NCBI GenBank assembly: GCA_046290495.1 | Contig: JBKAGT010000006.1 | Span: 124,001 to 188,000, forward strand | Length of the DNA stretch: 64,000 bases | Direction of reading: 5' to 3' | DNA from: PGYR01 sp046290495 | GTDB lineage: Bacteria; Bacteroidota; Ignavibacteria; Kapaibacteriales; UBA2268 | Shown here: positions 50,323 through 59,293 of the stretch, one piece after another | How the letters are laid out: every line of letters starts with the position of its first letter | How positions within the stretch are numbered: position 1 is the first letter of the stretch | Made by a program: the position numbers and the translations under genes | The notes under the pieces: model-generated | What the model saw: only the letters and a program-made list of their open reading frames with translations | What the model was told of the DNA's origin: nothing | Database searches by the model: none

Positions 50323-53244
50323 ATGAAATATATATTAGCCTTATTTATTTTTGTATTGAGTATACCCACAATGCAAGCCCAAAACTTAGTTACAGACGGC
50401 TCATTCGAAAACTACATACATTTGCCAGTTCACTTTTCTACGTTTAATTATAGTAGGTATCAAATTGTAAAAGGAGATATGGTAACTAACTGTCTCTGTG
50501 ACAGAGGTTTTCCTAATACTGCAATGATTTACCCATTTGGTATTGATAAGTATACAGATTGTATAGGTTGGTTCAATGGAAGCTATCAAGAGACACCACA
50601 TGTTTGGAGATATGCAACAAGTGATTATTTTCATAGGGATGTAAACCCTAATGATAATTATTATAAGGCGAGATATGCAGATGTTCCTTTAAATCATGCC
50701 AATGCTGAAGATTTAAGTGATAACCCTCTTACATCTTCCCAGGTCGCTGAACCATATGATGGTGATGCTTATGTTGGAATATTTTCAACAAGAACAAATC
50801 TAATCTATTATAATGAATTTGTCACCCAAAGATTGGATGCGTCTAATCCTGAAAATTTCATACGTGAAGGTGGAATATATGATATTTCATTTCGAGTAAG
50901 AAAAACACAAAATGAACAAACCTCATATCATGATTTGAAACAGATTTCAATGTTCCTTTGGTATGAGATTCCTGATTTAAATACTTCATACCGAATAATT
51001 TATACTGATACTTTACAAAGAAATTATTTTATGATAAATCAACATAACAACCCATCAGGATTTATAGATGATACTAATTGGGTTTTAGTTAGAGATACAT
51101 TAATCGCTCCACATGATCTGAATTACATTTTTATAGGTTCTTTTGATAAAAGCCGTGAGATGGCAGACACTAGCCACTTTTTTGGGGCTGGATTAATTGA
51201 TCCGCCTACTTCCCCTTCAACTGATTGGCAAATAACATATCACTATATTGATGATGTAAAAATTGATTCTATTGGATTTATAGATACTTGTGATTGTGAT
51301 GATATTACAAATGATATTTCTTTTAGATCCGAAACTAGAGGAGAACCAGGTGAGTGTTGTCGTGTAATTTATTTAAAACTTGACAACCAAGATACTACTT
51401 GTAGAATTTCAGAGTTTATTTGGGATACAGATGATGGAGATTTTATATTTGACACTGTAAACGTGAACGATCTCGGTCATCTGCAATTAAAAAACAATCA
51501 ATATTTTCCGGTAGATACAATTTGTTATGATGATTCATTACATAGCGAAGTTTTCCAATATAGATTCTATTTTAGAACTTTAGGGAGTAAAGAGTTTGAT
51601 TGTTTAAAAATATTTTATGATTCTCTCGATTGTTACGATTTGCCTTGCTCTTGGCTAAAAGAACCATATCCTGACCCAAATGACCCAACAAAACAAGCAG
51701 TCAGGTTGGATGTTAATTATTTAGGGACCAATGATGATGGTCAGTGTTGTTATGAACTTGAGTTTATTAATAATAGTCCGTATGATTTAAATGCATCAGA
51801 TATAAATTTTGATTTTAAAGGTGCCACTGTGACTAATATATCAGATTTAGATTTACGTCCAGTTTATCCATATAAACGATATAACTTTTTTCCAATTGAT
51901 GGCTTTGAAGCAAATAGCACTCGAAAAATTGTACAAATTTGTCTTTATCCTGGAGAATCATTGACATTTGATTGGGCTCTAAGTAATTCACGCTCTGAAT
52001 CAGGAAGTTATGATTGTTTTGACAAAAGAGAAGTAGAAATTAGTTGTGAAGCCTGTTGTCCAGAGTTTGAACTCTTTAATACATTTAGTTCTGACACAAC
52101 TAAATGTTGTATAACAATTGATAGTGCAAATGTAAATTGTGGTGATTCAGTTGCGTATTTCAAAATATACAATGATATTGAAATTCCTGTTTCACTTCCT
52201 TATGAATTATGTAACGATAACTCTGATTTTAAATTTAGAGTAAAAATATATAATTCAGATACATTATTTTGTGTAAAGAATTTTGATTTTAATAATGTTA
52301 TAGACGATTGTTCTTGTTGCAGTAAGTTATTCATTGGAATTATGAAAGATGTTAGCTATACAGGAGTTGGATGTAAATATTTTATTGACAGAATTTATGG
52401 ATCTGATGAATGTGGAATAGATTCACTCTCAGCAGAAATAGAATATGGGAAGTATGTCGATGGCGTTTACACTAAAGTTGGTACAATGGATTACACAGAT
52501 TACTACACTTGGCAACATACAATGAACACTTGCCAATTAGACACAATGGTATTCAAGTTTATTGAAGATAGTACAGAATTATGTGAAAAAGAGCTTATTT
52601 TACAATGCCAAACATGTGAAGATATAGAGGTTGATTCAGTCAATTCTTATAAAAAGAGTTTTACCTATGGAATTCCCCCTAATCATTTAACTGTTACTGG
52701 GTGCTGTATTGATATTGAAGTAATGAATCCTGATTCCGGAAGTTGTGATTATTATGGAATTTTTGAAACAGGGAATGGAGTTAGAGATAAAATAAATATT
52801 GGTAAATATCAAGATAATTTATTAAAAGGATCAGAAGATACTCTTACAATTTGTGGTGGGTTTAGTAATCTTACGAACAATGACGATATTACATTAATGG
52901 GGTATCTTGCGATTTATGATAGATTTGGTAATTTGTTATGTACTATAAATTATGAACATTTTTGTGAAGGGGATGTTTTTGCAAAAGAAACAAAAAAATC
53001 TAATAGTGTAGATTTAGAGCAAATACTTGTAGAAGGAAATAGTTTCAGTGTTGATACAAGAGAATTGTTGGATTTTGAATATGAAATATATACTATAGAA
53101 GGCAAACTACTCTATAGAGAAAAAATATCAAATAAATCCAACTCACTAATAATTAGTACTGTTGGTCTTCAAACTGGTATATATACGCTCAATCTTATAT
53201 CTAAAGATAAGCAAATTGTTAAAATATTTAAAGTTGTAAAGTAA
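50323..53244 (+). CDS. T9SS-secreted surface protein with recurring Cys-Cys pairs
   Basis: A 973-residue surface protein: signal peptide (ILALFIFVLSIPTMQAQ), an N-terminal lectin/jelly-roll-like domain (~18-320, NLVTDGSFENYIHLP ... YHYIDDVKIDSIGFID), then several beta domains each opened by adjacent cysteines: CC at residues 345-346, 475-476, 578-579, 595-596, 665-666 and 794-795, in contexts such as GECCRVIYLKL, GQCCYELEFIN and GCCIDIEVMN. A T9SS sorting domain ends the protein (~895-973, DFEYEIYTIEGKLLY ... GIYTLNLISKDKQIVKIFKVVK). The N-terminal form TDGSFE is common in Bacteroidota carbohydrate-binding-like domains. No enzymatic motif. The next T9SS gene follows on the same strand. Confidence 0.85.
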   Translation: MKYILALFIFVLSIPTMQAQNLVTDGSFENYIHLPVHFSTFNYSRYQIVKGDMVTNCLCDRGFPNTAMIYPFGIDKYTDCIGWFNGSYQETPHVWRYATSDYFHRDVNPNDNYYKARYADVPLNHANAEDLSDNPLTSSQVAEPYDGDAYVGIFSTRTNLIYYNEFVTQRLDASNPENFIREGGIYDISFRVRKTQNEQTSYHDLKQISMFLWYEIPDLNTSYRIIYTDTLQRNYFMINQHNNPSGFIDDTNWVLVRDTLIAPHDLNYIFIGSFDKSREMADTSHFFGAGLIDPPTSPSTDWQITYHYIDDVKIDSIGFIDTCDCDDITNDISFRSETRGEPGECCRVIYLKLDNQDTTCRISEFIWDTDDGDFIFDTVNVNDLGHLQLKNNQYFPVDTICYDDSLHSEVFQYRFYFRTLGSKEFDCLKIFYDSLDCYDLPCSWLKEPYPDPNDPTKQAVRLDVNYLGTNDDGQCCYELEFINNSPYDLNASDINFDFKGATVTNISDLDLRPVYPYKRYNFFPIDGFEANSTRKIVQICLYPGESLTFDWALSNSRSESGSYDCFDKREVEISCEACCPEFELFNTFSSDTTKCCITIDSANVNCGDSVAYFKIYNDIEIPVSLPYELCNDNSDFKFRVKIYNSDTLFCVKNFDFNNVIDDCSCCSKLFIGIMKDVSYTGVGCKYFIDRIYGSDECGIDSLSAEIEYGKYVDGVYTKVGTMDYTDYYTWQHTMNTCQLDTMVFKFIEDSTELCEKELILQCQTCEDIEVDSVNSYKKSFTYGIPPNHLTVTGCCIDIEVMNPDSGSCDYYGIFETGNGVRDKINIGKYQDNLLKGSEDTLTICGGFSNLTNNDDITLMGYLAIYDRFGNLLCTINYEHFCEGDVFAKETKKSNSVDLEQILVEGNSFSVDTRELLDFEYEIYTIEGKLLYREKISNKSNSLIISTVGLQTGIYTLNLISKDKQIVKIFKVVK

Positions 53245-53297
53245 TAGAATATTATCATCAAGTGATTGCAACCACTTATTGATATTTGGAGAATTAT

Positions 53298-54587
53298 ATG
53301 AAAACAATAATAACATTAATATTAACTTCAGTTATTACACTATACTCCCAGAGTGGACACCCAGAAGTTGAGAAATTTAAACTTAAGGGTTATGAAAATT
53401 ATAATTTCAACAATGTGCTATTAGACCCTGAAAGCCCAATAGAAGATTTTTATCTTATAACAGATATTGGTGAAATACTCAAAGTTAAGAATATGGGGTT
53501 AGACCCAATTGTACAGAGAGTATTCGTTTATGATGGAGATATAACTGAAGCAGAATCGGAGGGAGAAATTCACTATTTCTCAGTCGTAAGTGAAACAGAA
53601 ACAATGCTCTTAGCAACGACTGACTTTATAGACTTGGATACAATTTATCAAGAAGATAATGCAGAGATAACGGATTTTAGGATTGACAGAGGTAAGTTAT
53701 ATATATTATCAAACAACGGAACAGAGGGAAAGATAAGCTATACTCCAATAGGTGAAAATAATTGGAAAGAAAAGGACATACCTAGTCCAGAGTTCAATAG
53801 GCTTTTTGTAATGGACTCACAAATGGTTCTTTTTATGTATTTAGCAGATGATGCTACACTCCTTTACACTAATATAGATGATAAAGAATGGAAAGAAAAA
53901 AACAATTTCCTTCAAGAGTTTTACAAGGGGTACTCTGATATGCAAGAAATTAAGGGAGCAAAAGCAATCTATGGAGACTCAAAACATATAGGGAATAATT
54001 TGTATATTTTGGATTATAAACTAGATCGATATAAAGTATTCTTTGGCCCAGGTTATGATAACGTATATAACTCTGTTGGCTTCAGACAAAGTTTTGATTT
54101 TGATAGGGATAATTTACAAATTGGAAAGTTTATGGATGATTGCGAGTGTGCTTTTCTGTTTAGACTCACGTTTAATGGAGATATAGAAAAAAATATGTTC
54201 AAATTTCTTCAAACTAAATCCTTGAATAAAATAAAATCTAACAAGAAATCAAAAAATATTCAATTTGTTGCAGTTGGTTCTGATGGATTAGTATTGCTTA
54301 TTGACAGGCAATTAACAAACATTGAAAATGAAGAGGAAAAACAGTTGGTAGTAAATGAAAATGCTAATTTTACAATCTTCCCCAATCCTGTTGGCAATCA
54401 ATCAGAGCTGAATATTGAATGTGAAGAAATTATAAATTCTTTATCAATTACAGACATTAGTGGGAAGCAATCATTGAATATATATCAGATAGGTCAAAGG
54501 AACTACACCCTTCCTATTAACAACTTAGCATCTGGTGTTTATTTTATTAGTGTAAATGGTGTTTCTAAGAAATTTGTGGTGGAATAG
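53298..54587 (+). CDS. T9SS-secreted protein
   Basis: A 429-residue exported protein. The start is the ATG at 53298, spaced six bases from GGAG at 53288-53291; an in-frame TTG at 53286 overlaps the ribosome site. The signal peptide is TIITLILTSVITLYSQ. The body (~20-350) is beta-rich and resembles an incomplete propeller (SPIEDFYLITDIGEIL, DFRIDRGKLYILSNNG, FVAVGSDGLVLLIDRQ), and the end is a T9SS type A sorting domain (~355-429, FTIFPNPVGNQSELNI ... LASGVYFISVNGVSKKFVVE). It follows the Cys-rich T9SS gene after 53 bases and may share its transcript. Function unknown. Confidence 0.82.
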   Translation: MKTIITLILTSVITLYSQSGHPEVEKFKLKGYENYNFNNVLLDPESPIEDFYLITDIGEILKVKNMGLDPIVQRVFVYDGDITEAESEGEIHYFSVVSETETMLLATTDFIDLDTIYQEDNAEITDFRIDRGKLYILSNNGTEGKISYTPIGENNWKEKDIPSPEFNRLFVMDSQMVLFMYLADDATLLYTNIDDKEWKEKNNFLQEFYKGYSDMQEIKGAKAIYGDSKHIGNNLYILDYKLDRYKVFFGPGYDNVYNSVGFRQSFDFDRDNLQIGKFMDDCECAFLFRLTFNGDIEKNMFKFLQTKSLNKIKSNKKSKNIQFVAVGSDGLVLLIDRQLTNIENEEEKQLVVNENANFTIFPNPVGNQSELNIECEEIINSLSITDISGKQSLNIYQIGQRNYTLPINNLASGVYFISVNGVSKKFVVE

Positions 54588-54592
54588 ATGAA

Positions 54593-54775
54593 TTAATTCT
54601 TTTTCCTTATCAACACTCTAGCTTTTGTGCTAGTGTTGAATAACTTATAGATTACATTTTTGATTGTGGAGTATGAGTATGTTTGCCAGTCTAAGAGTTC
54701 GTAGCCAGTCTTATCACACAAATACTGGAATGACTCACGGCAGAATTCATTGCAGAGTAATAGAAAGGTTAAATA
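54593..54775 (-). pseudogene. possible C-terminal remnant of a methyltransferase-like gene
   Basis: On the minus strand an open stretch of 60 codons without a start runs from the stop of the CIA30 gene to TAA at 54593-54595. It reads FCRESFQYLCDKTGYELLDW and KNVIYKLFNTSTKARVLIRK. The pattern (F-x-L-x-x-K-x-G-aliphatic, then strands and a basic end) resembles the last 60 residues of class I methyltransferases. It is in the same frame as the CIA30 gene, directly after its stop, and has no ribosome site. It may be a decayed fragment or chance. Confidence 0.3.
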
Positions 54776-55312
54776 TTAGTTAGTAAATTCGATCTTATCA
54801 ATTAACAACTTAAACTGTTCAGCTTTTTTGTTAGCTATCAGAATACTGAATTCTTCTACACTATTGTGATTAAAGTTTGGTAAATCTAAATCACGACCTC
54901 TGAAAGTGGGATAAAAATCAGAAAGATCGACTACTATAGTTTGCCATTCACTTGTAGTCTCTATGTCTTTTTGATAAGAATAGTAATTTTTGGAAGTATT
55001 CTTTAGTCTAAGTTTATAGTCTTTTCCATCCCCTTTTAGCATTATTGAAATCTTGCTGTATTCACCAATGTCTAAAGTGCCAAATGAATAACGAACAGAA
55101 CAAAACCCACCATAGTTTTTTAGAGATATATCACCAGAGAAAACAGCATGACCATCTGAATTAACTTTGAATTGACTTTGGGATTTACCACCCATAACTG
55201 TGTCGTTTACAATTTTCCAATTGTTAATTAGATTATCATTATTAAAATCAAATAGCATAATACTGCCAGTTGCAAGAAAATAAAACAGATATAGTGGTAT
55301 TAGCTTAACCAT
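54776..55312 (-). CDS. CIA30 family protein
   Basis: A 178-residue protein with a short hydrophobic N-terminus (LIPLYLFYFLATGSI) that may be a signal or anchor. The rest matches the CIA30 domain: WKIVNDTVMGGKSQSQF, AVFSGDISLKNYGGFCSVRY, ISIMLKGDGKDYKLRLKN, WQTIVVDLSDFYPTFRGRDLD and SVEEFSILIANKKAEQFKLLIDKIEF. CIA30 was named for a complex I assembly factor; the bacterial forms have a galactose-binding-like jelly roll and uncertain roles. Complex I genes are absent here. Downstream in the same frame is the possible remnant; upstream is the LysR gene, also on the minus strand. Confidence 0.9.
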   Translation of the reverse strand: MVKLIPLYLFYFLATGSIMLFDFNNDNLINNWKIVNDTVMGGKSQSQFKVNSDGHAVFSGDISLKNYGGFCSVRYSFGTLDIGEYSKISIMLKGDGKDYKLRLKNTSKNYYSYQKDIETTSEWQTIVVDLSDFYPTFRGRDLDLPNFNHNSVEEFSILIANKKAEQFKLLIDKIEFTN

Positions 55313-55379
55313 ATGAAACCTATTTTGTTAAATAATATTCAAATAACTCTTAATTATGGAATTTATTTCAACTTGATTA

Positions 55380-56303
55380 CTAATATTTTTTGAACCAGCT
55401 AAACTTCTCATCTATAATATTCTTTTTATTCAATTCGAGATACTCCAGAAAAGCAGTAGCTGCTGGTGAGTGATTTTTTCCTTTTAGCCATATCAGCTGC
55501 CAATTAGTAGCTATAGGTGTGCCCTTTATCTTTATTATATTCAATGAACCGTTTTGAATCTCATTTTTTAAACCAATTACAGGCATGAATGAATACCCCA
55601 TACCCGCAAGAATTGCTTGCTTTACAGCTTCATTCGATGTAAGCTGCATTTTTTTAACAATTGGGATATTATTCTTCATGATAAATGCTTCCATAGTTTG
55701 CCTAGTTCCTGAGCCGCTTTCTCTGTAAATGATTGGCTTTTCCCTAAAAAATTTATGTAAGCCTTTTTTAGATTTAATTTCAATTTTATCAGCTCCAACT
55801 AGATATAATTTGTTTTCTAGTAGAGATAATCGTTCAGTATTTAGGTGATCAGGAACAATTGAAACTAAAGAGAAATCTACTTCATTCCTCTCTAAGCTTT
55901 TTACTACGCTATTCTTATTTGTCACGTCCATTTCTATATGAACACCTTTGTTTGAATTCGCAAAATCAGATAAAAAGTATGGCATTACATATTTTCCTGT
56001 AGAGACCACGGACATTTTTATCTTACCAGTGAGTTCACCCCTGAAAGCTAAGTTCATATCATTGATTTCTTCCAATTTGGCAATTATCAATTCCGCCTTC
56101 TGAGCGATTTTGTTACCAAATTCTGTCACATAAAGCTGTCTGCCTACTACTTCAGTCAAAGGAATATCAAATTGTTTTTGAAAGTTTTTCAGCTGAATTG
56201 ATACTGCAGGTTGTGTGATATGCAATTCCTCAGCAGCTCTGGTAATAGAGCGTGTCTGGCAAACTTTTAAGAATAGTTGTAATTGTGTTAAAGTATAATC
56301 CAT
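55380..56303 (-). CDS. LysR family transcriptional regulator
   Basis: A 307-residue DNA-binding regulator. The winged helix-turn-helix is at ~1-65 (LTQLQLFLKVCQTRSITRAAEELHITQPAVSIQLKNFQ), followed by the linker helix and the periplasmic-binding-like effector domain (~90-290). Its effector part, with YFLSDFANSNKGVHIEMDV and REKPIIYRESGSGTRQTMEAFI, resembles the CbbR/CysB-like branch, which senses metabolic intermediates. It is divergent from icd, with both promoters in a 104-base gap, the usual LysR-target arrangement. Likely target: icd and the SbtA operon (inference). Confidence 0.93.
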   Translation of the reverse strand: MDYTLTQLQLFLKVCQTRSITRAAEELHITQPAVSIQLKNFQKQFDIPLTEVVGRQLYVTEFGNKIAQKAELIIAKLEEINDMNLAFRGELTGKIKMSVVSTGKYVMPYFLSDFANSNKGVHIEMDVTNKNSVVKSLERNEVDFSLVSIVPDHLNTERLSLLENKLYLVGADKIEIKSKKGLHKFFREKPIIYRESGSGTRQTMEAFIMKNNIPIVKKMQLTSNEAVKQAILAGMGYSFMPVIGLKNEIQNGSLNIIKIKGTPIATNWQLIWLKGKNHSPAATAFLEYLELNKKNIIDEKFSWFKKY

Positions 56304-56327
56304 AAATTTTCCTTATGTATAACATTA

Positions 56328-56335
56328 CAAATATA
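56328..56335 (-). promoter_or_regulatory. -7 element for the LysR gene
   Basis: On the minus strand TATATTTG, exact match to TAnnTTTG, 24 bases before the LysR ATG. Confidence 0.45.
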
Positions 56336-56344
56336 AATAAAAAC

Positions 56345-56364
56345 TTATGAATAATCTTACATAG
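56345..56364. promoter_or_regulatory. possible LysR binding site in the regulator-icd gap
   Basis: TTATG (56345-56349) and CATAG (56360-56364) form a near-palindrome separated by 10 bases, between the two divergent -7 elements and touching the one for icd. LysR proteins typically bind such interrupted dyads. The match is short, so this is a suggestion only. Confidence 0.3.
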
Positions 56365-56369
56365 TTTTG
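56362..56369 (+). promoter_or_regulatory. -7 element for icd
   Basis: TAGTTTTG fits TAnnTTTG, 38 bases before the icd ATG. Confidence 0.45.
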
Positions 56370-56407
56370 CACTATACTTTTCAAAACATTGTGAGGAAAT
56401 ACATTAT

Positions 56408-57844
56408 ATGAATAGAATTACTATAGCACGAGGAGATGGGATTGGACCCGAAATAATGGACGCTACACTAAGAATATTAGAAGTAGCTGGTGCAAAATTA
56501 GAATATGATGAGATAGAGATAGGGGAAAAAGTTTACAAAAGTGGTAACTCCACAGGCATATCAAAAGAAGATTGGGAAGTAATAAAAAGAAATAAAATAT
56601 TTCTCAAAGCACCGATAACAACACCCCAGGGTGGCGGTTACAAAAGTTTAAATGTATCTACAAGGAAATTCCTTTCATTATTTGCAAACGTAAGACCTTG
56701 TAAGTCTTTTAGTCCTTATGTTAAAACAAAACACCCGGATATGGATGTTGTAATCATAAGGGAGAATGAAGAGGATACTTATGGAGGTATAGAGCATAGG
56801 CAAACTGATGAAGTTGTGCAATGCCTAAAATTAATCAGTAGACCAGGATGCGAAAAAATAGTAAGATATGCCTTCGAATATGCTAAGCAAAACAAGCGCA
56901 AGAAAGTAACTTGCTTTACTAAAGATAACATAATGAAGCAAACAGATGGCTTGTTCCACCAAGTGTTTAATGAAATAGCAGAGGAATATCCAGAGATTGA
57001 AAGCGATCACATGATAGTTGATATTGGGGCTGCAAAAGTAGCAGATACACCAGAAAACTTCGATGTCATTGTCCTACCTAACCTATATGGAGACATAATC
57101 TCTGACATCGCAGCCCAAATATCAGGTTCTGTTGGTCTAGCTGGTTCATCAAATATTGGATTGGAGTGCTCTATGTTCGAAGCAATCCATGGCTCAGCAC
57201 CTGATATAGCAGGACAGAATGTAGCTAACCCATCTGGTTTACTAAATGGTGCCATAATGATGCTTAATCACCTTGGACAAAACCAAGTGGCTGAAAATAT
57301 ATATAATGCATGGCTAAAAACTATAGAGCAAGGATATCACACTGCTGATATATACAAAGAGTCAACTAGCCGAGAATTAGTTGGAACCAAAGAGTTTGCT
57401 AATCAAGTGATTACTAATCTTGGTTCAGTACCCGAAACATTAAAACCAGGTGATTTCAAAGGAATCTCACCAATTAAGATTAAGAATTATGAAAGAAGAG
57501 AGCCAGAAGTAAAAACACTTCATGGTGTTGACATCTTTGTTGATTGGGAAGGGTATGATCCAAGTGAGTTAGCAATCAAGTTACAACAAATTGACACAGA
57601 AAAATATAAACTAGAAATGATAACAAATCGAGGGATATTGGTTTGGCCAAACGGATTTGATGAGACTTTCTGTACAGACCACTGGAGATGTAGATTTACT
57701 GCTAAGGATAATCATGATATGACGAAGAAAGATATAGTAGAAATCATTGGGAGTGCAATTGATTTGGATATCGACACAATTAAAACAGAAAATCTTTATT
57801 TGTTCAATGGAATTAAGTCCTTCTCAGTAGGACAGGGGCAATAA
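56408..57844 (+). CDS. icd: isocitrate dehydrogenase, Rickettsia/Thermus type
   Basis: A 478-residue cytoplasmic enzyme converting isocitrate to 2-oxoglutarate and CO2 with NADP+ or NAD+. The core (~1-340) has TIARGDGIGPEIMDATLRIL, ILKAPITTPQGGGYKSLN-like FLKAPITTPQGGGYKSLNVS, VIIRENEEDTYGGIEHRQT, NLYGDIISDIAAQISGSVGL and the cofactor loop AIHGSAPDIAGQNVANPSGL. A C-terminal domain of ~130 residues (GVDIFVDWEGYDPSELAIKL ... DHWRCRFTAK) is the extra part typical of the Rickettsia/Thermus subgroup and absent from E. coli-type enzymes. The stop overlaps the next small gene (TAATG). It is the first gene of a unit ending in a bicarbonate transporter. Confidence 0.94.
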   Translation: MNRITIARGDGIGPEIMDATLRILEVAGAKLEYDEIEIGEKVYKSGNSTGISKEDWEVIKRNKIFLKAPITTPQGGGYKSLNVSTRKFLSLFANVRPCKSFSPYVKTKHPDMDVVIIRENEEDTYGGIEHRQTDEVVQCLKLISRPGCEKIVRYAFEYAKQNKRKKVTCFTKDNIMKQTDGLFHQVFNEIAEEYPEIESDHMIVDIGAAKVADTPENFDVIVLPNLYGDIISDIAAQISGSVGLAGSSNIGLECSMFEAIHGSAPDIAGQNVANPSGLLNGAIMMLNHLGQNQVAENIYNAWLKTIEQGYHTADIYKESTSRELVGTKEFANQVITNLGSVPETLKPGDFKGISPIKIKNYERREPEVKTLHGVDIFVDWEGYDPSELAIKLQQIDTEKYKLEMITNRGILVWPNGFDETFCTDHWRCRFTAKDNHDMTKKDIVEIIGSAIDLDIDTIKTENLYLFNGIKSFSVGQGQ

Positions 57845-58044
57845 TGATAATGGAATTAACTAGAGTAAATGCGATTAGTTGTTGTGGTTCTGTTATATGC
57901 TTCATCGTAACTACTATTATAGGAATACAAGCAATCAAAGATGGCAATATAGCCGAGTACAAGCCACTATTAGCAAGTTTGATATTTATCGGAATACTAT
58001 TATTTAATAACACACAAAATATAAAAAGTGAGGTAACACAATGA
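57844..58044 (+). CDS. small two-helix membrane protein in the icd-SbtA unit
   Basis: A 66-residue protein with two hydrophobic helices (~10-30, AISCCGSVICFIVTTIIGI; ~39-54, YKPLLASLIFIGILLFN) and a polar tail. Its ATG overlaps the icd stop by one base and its end overlaps the next gene by four (ATGA). A second in-frame ATG at 57850 is possible. It contains a Cys-Cys pair in helix one. No family recognised; the coupling suggests a role with the enzyme or transporter. Confidence 0.72.
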   Translation: MIMELTRVNAISCCGSVICFIVTTIIGIQAIKDGNIAEYKPLLASLIFIGILLFNNTQNIKSEVTQ

Positions 58045-58316
58045 AAAACATTAGTCTAATCAACAGTAGCTTCGAGCCTAAAGATGCTAAACAAGTTCTA
58101 TTAAGTTTACTTGATTATAAAATTCAATTTCATAATCAAAAAATATTAAGCTCGTTTGAAAAATATGGTAAAGAAGACGAGTATTCTAAGAATAGAATAG
58201 GACAACTAAAACAGGAGAGGGAAAAAGTTTTAGAAATGTTTAATTATAATGATTTTGATGGTTGCACGATTGCGTTGGAAGCAGAAGTATCAATAAAGGT
58301 ATTGGAAAACGCATAA
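58041..58316 (+). CDS. small soluble protein in the icd-SbtA unit
   Basis: A 91-residue predicted all-helical soluble protein (DAKQVLLSLLDYKIQFHNQKIL, RIGQLKQEREKVLEMFNYNDFDGCTIALEAEVSIKVLEN). It overlaps the preceding gene by four bases and ends three bases before the transporter gene. In cyanobacteria SbtA is inhibited by a PII-like partner, SbtB; this protein occupies a similar position but shows no PII signature, so equivalence is not supported by sequence. Family not recognised. Confidence 0.72.
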   Translation: MKNISLINSSFEPKDAKQVLLSLLDYKIQFHNQKILSSFEKYGKEDEYSKNRIGQLKQEREKVLEMFNYNDFDGCTIALEAEVSIKVLENA

Positions 58317-58319
58317 AGC

Positions 58320-59282
58320 ATGGATTTTGCACTATTAATTGACAATTTAACTAATCCTGCATTATTGTTCTTTATATTAGGAATACTGGCGGTATGTGTA
58401 AAAAGTGATCTTGAAATACCAGGTACATCCTCCAAGTTCATATCACTTTATCTATTGTTTTCAATTGGGTTCAAAGGGGGGCAAGAGCTTTCACACGAGG
58501 CCTTTTCATCTGAAATTTTATTCTCGATGATCTTCGGAGTTGCAATTGCCCTTATCATACCAATATATAGCTTTTTCTTACTAAGGAAAAGATTAAGCGT
58601 ATATGATTCTGTGGCTTTGGCTGCTGCCTATGGCTCAGTAAGTGCAGTTACATTTGTAACAGCATCTTCATACTTAGAAACGATGGGGTTAACACTACAC
58701 GGACATATGGTAGCAATGATGGCTTTGATGGAATCACCAGCAATTATTGCAGGATTAGTTTTACTTTTTCTATTCAACAAAAAGAATAAAAAGGAAGTAA
58801 GTATGAAGAATGTTTTGAAGCATTCTTTGACTAACGGAAGTGTAATTCTTATTACTGGTAGTCTTATAGTCGGATTGATAGCAGATGCAAAACAAGCTGA
58901 AGGGATAAAGCCATTTACAGATGATATCTTTAAAGGGTTTCTAGCAATATTTCTACTAGATATGGGGATAATTAGCGGAAGAAAGCTAAACTCCTTGATA
59001 AAGAAAGGTTGGTTTCCTTTTGTTTTTGCAGTTTTCATGCCCTTAGCAAATGGAATAGCATTCGGATTGCTTAGCTCTTTCGTGACTGATGACATTTCTA
59101 ATAGGTTTATATTCGCAATATTAGCAGCTAGTGCTTCCTACATTGCAGTACCTGCGGCAATGAAAATTACTGTACCAAAAGCGAACCCTGGTTTATATTT
59201 GCCCATGGCTTTGGCAGTTACATTCCCAGTGAATATAACAATTGGAATGCCTATTTACTTTATGGTGATTCAGCAAGTGTAA
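58320..59282 (+). CDS. sodium-dependent bicarbonate transporter, SbtA family
   Basis: A 320-residue membrane protein with about ten helices. It matches the SbtA/DUF897 family: the opening ALLFFILGILAVCVKSDLEIPGTSSKFISLYLLFSIGFKGGQEL is very characteristic, as are SVALAAAYGSVSAVTFVTASSYLE, MVAMMALMESPAIIAGLVL and the C-terminal AILAASASYIAVPAAMKITVPKANPGLYLPMALAVTFPVNI. Both halves carry the inverted-repeat plan. In cyanobacteria it imports HCO3- with Na+ for carbon fixation; here it is the last gene of a LysR-flanked icd operon. Start is the ATG at 58320; it converges on the hydroxylase gene with 11 bases between. Confidence 0.93.
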   Translation: MDFALLIDNLTNPALLFFILGILAVCVKSDLEIPGTSSKFISLYLLFSIGFKGGQELSHEAFSSEILFSMIFGVAIALIIPIYSFFLLRKRLSVYDSVALAAAYGSVSAVTFVTASSYLETMGLTLHGHMVAMMALMESPAIIAGLVLLFLFNKKNKKEVSMKNVLKHSLTNGSVILITGSLIVGLIADAKQAEGIKPFTDDIFKGFLAIFLLDMGIISGRKLNSLIKKGWFPFVFAVFMPLANGIAFGLLSSFVTDDISNRFIFAILAASASYIAVPAAMKITVPKANPGLYLPMALAVTFPVNITIGMPIYFMVIQQV

Positions 59283-59293
59283 AAAGTTAGGTG

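Noticed and set aside
58628..59095. 155-codon antisense frame opposite SbtA
   Set aside because: SbtA family motifs are unambiguous on the plus strand; hydrophobic codons give open antisense frames by composition.
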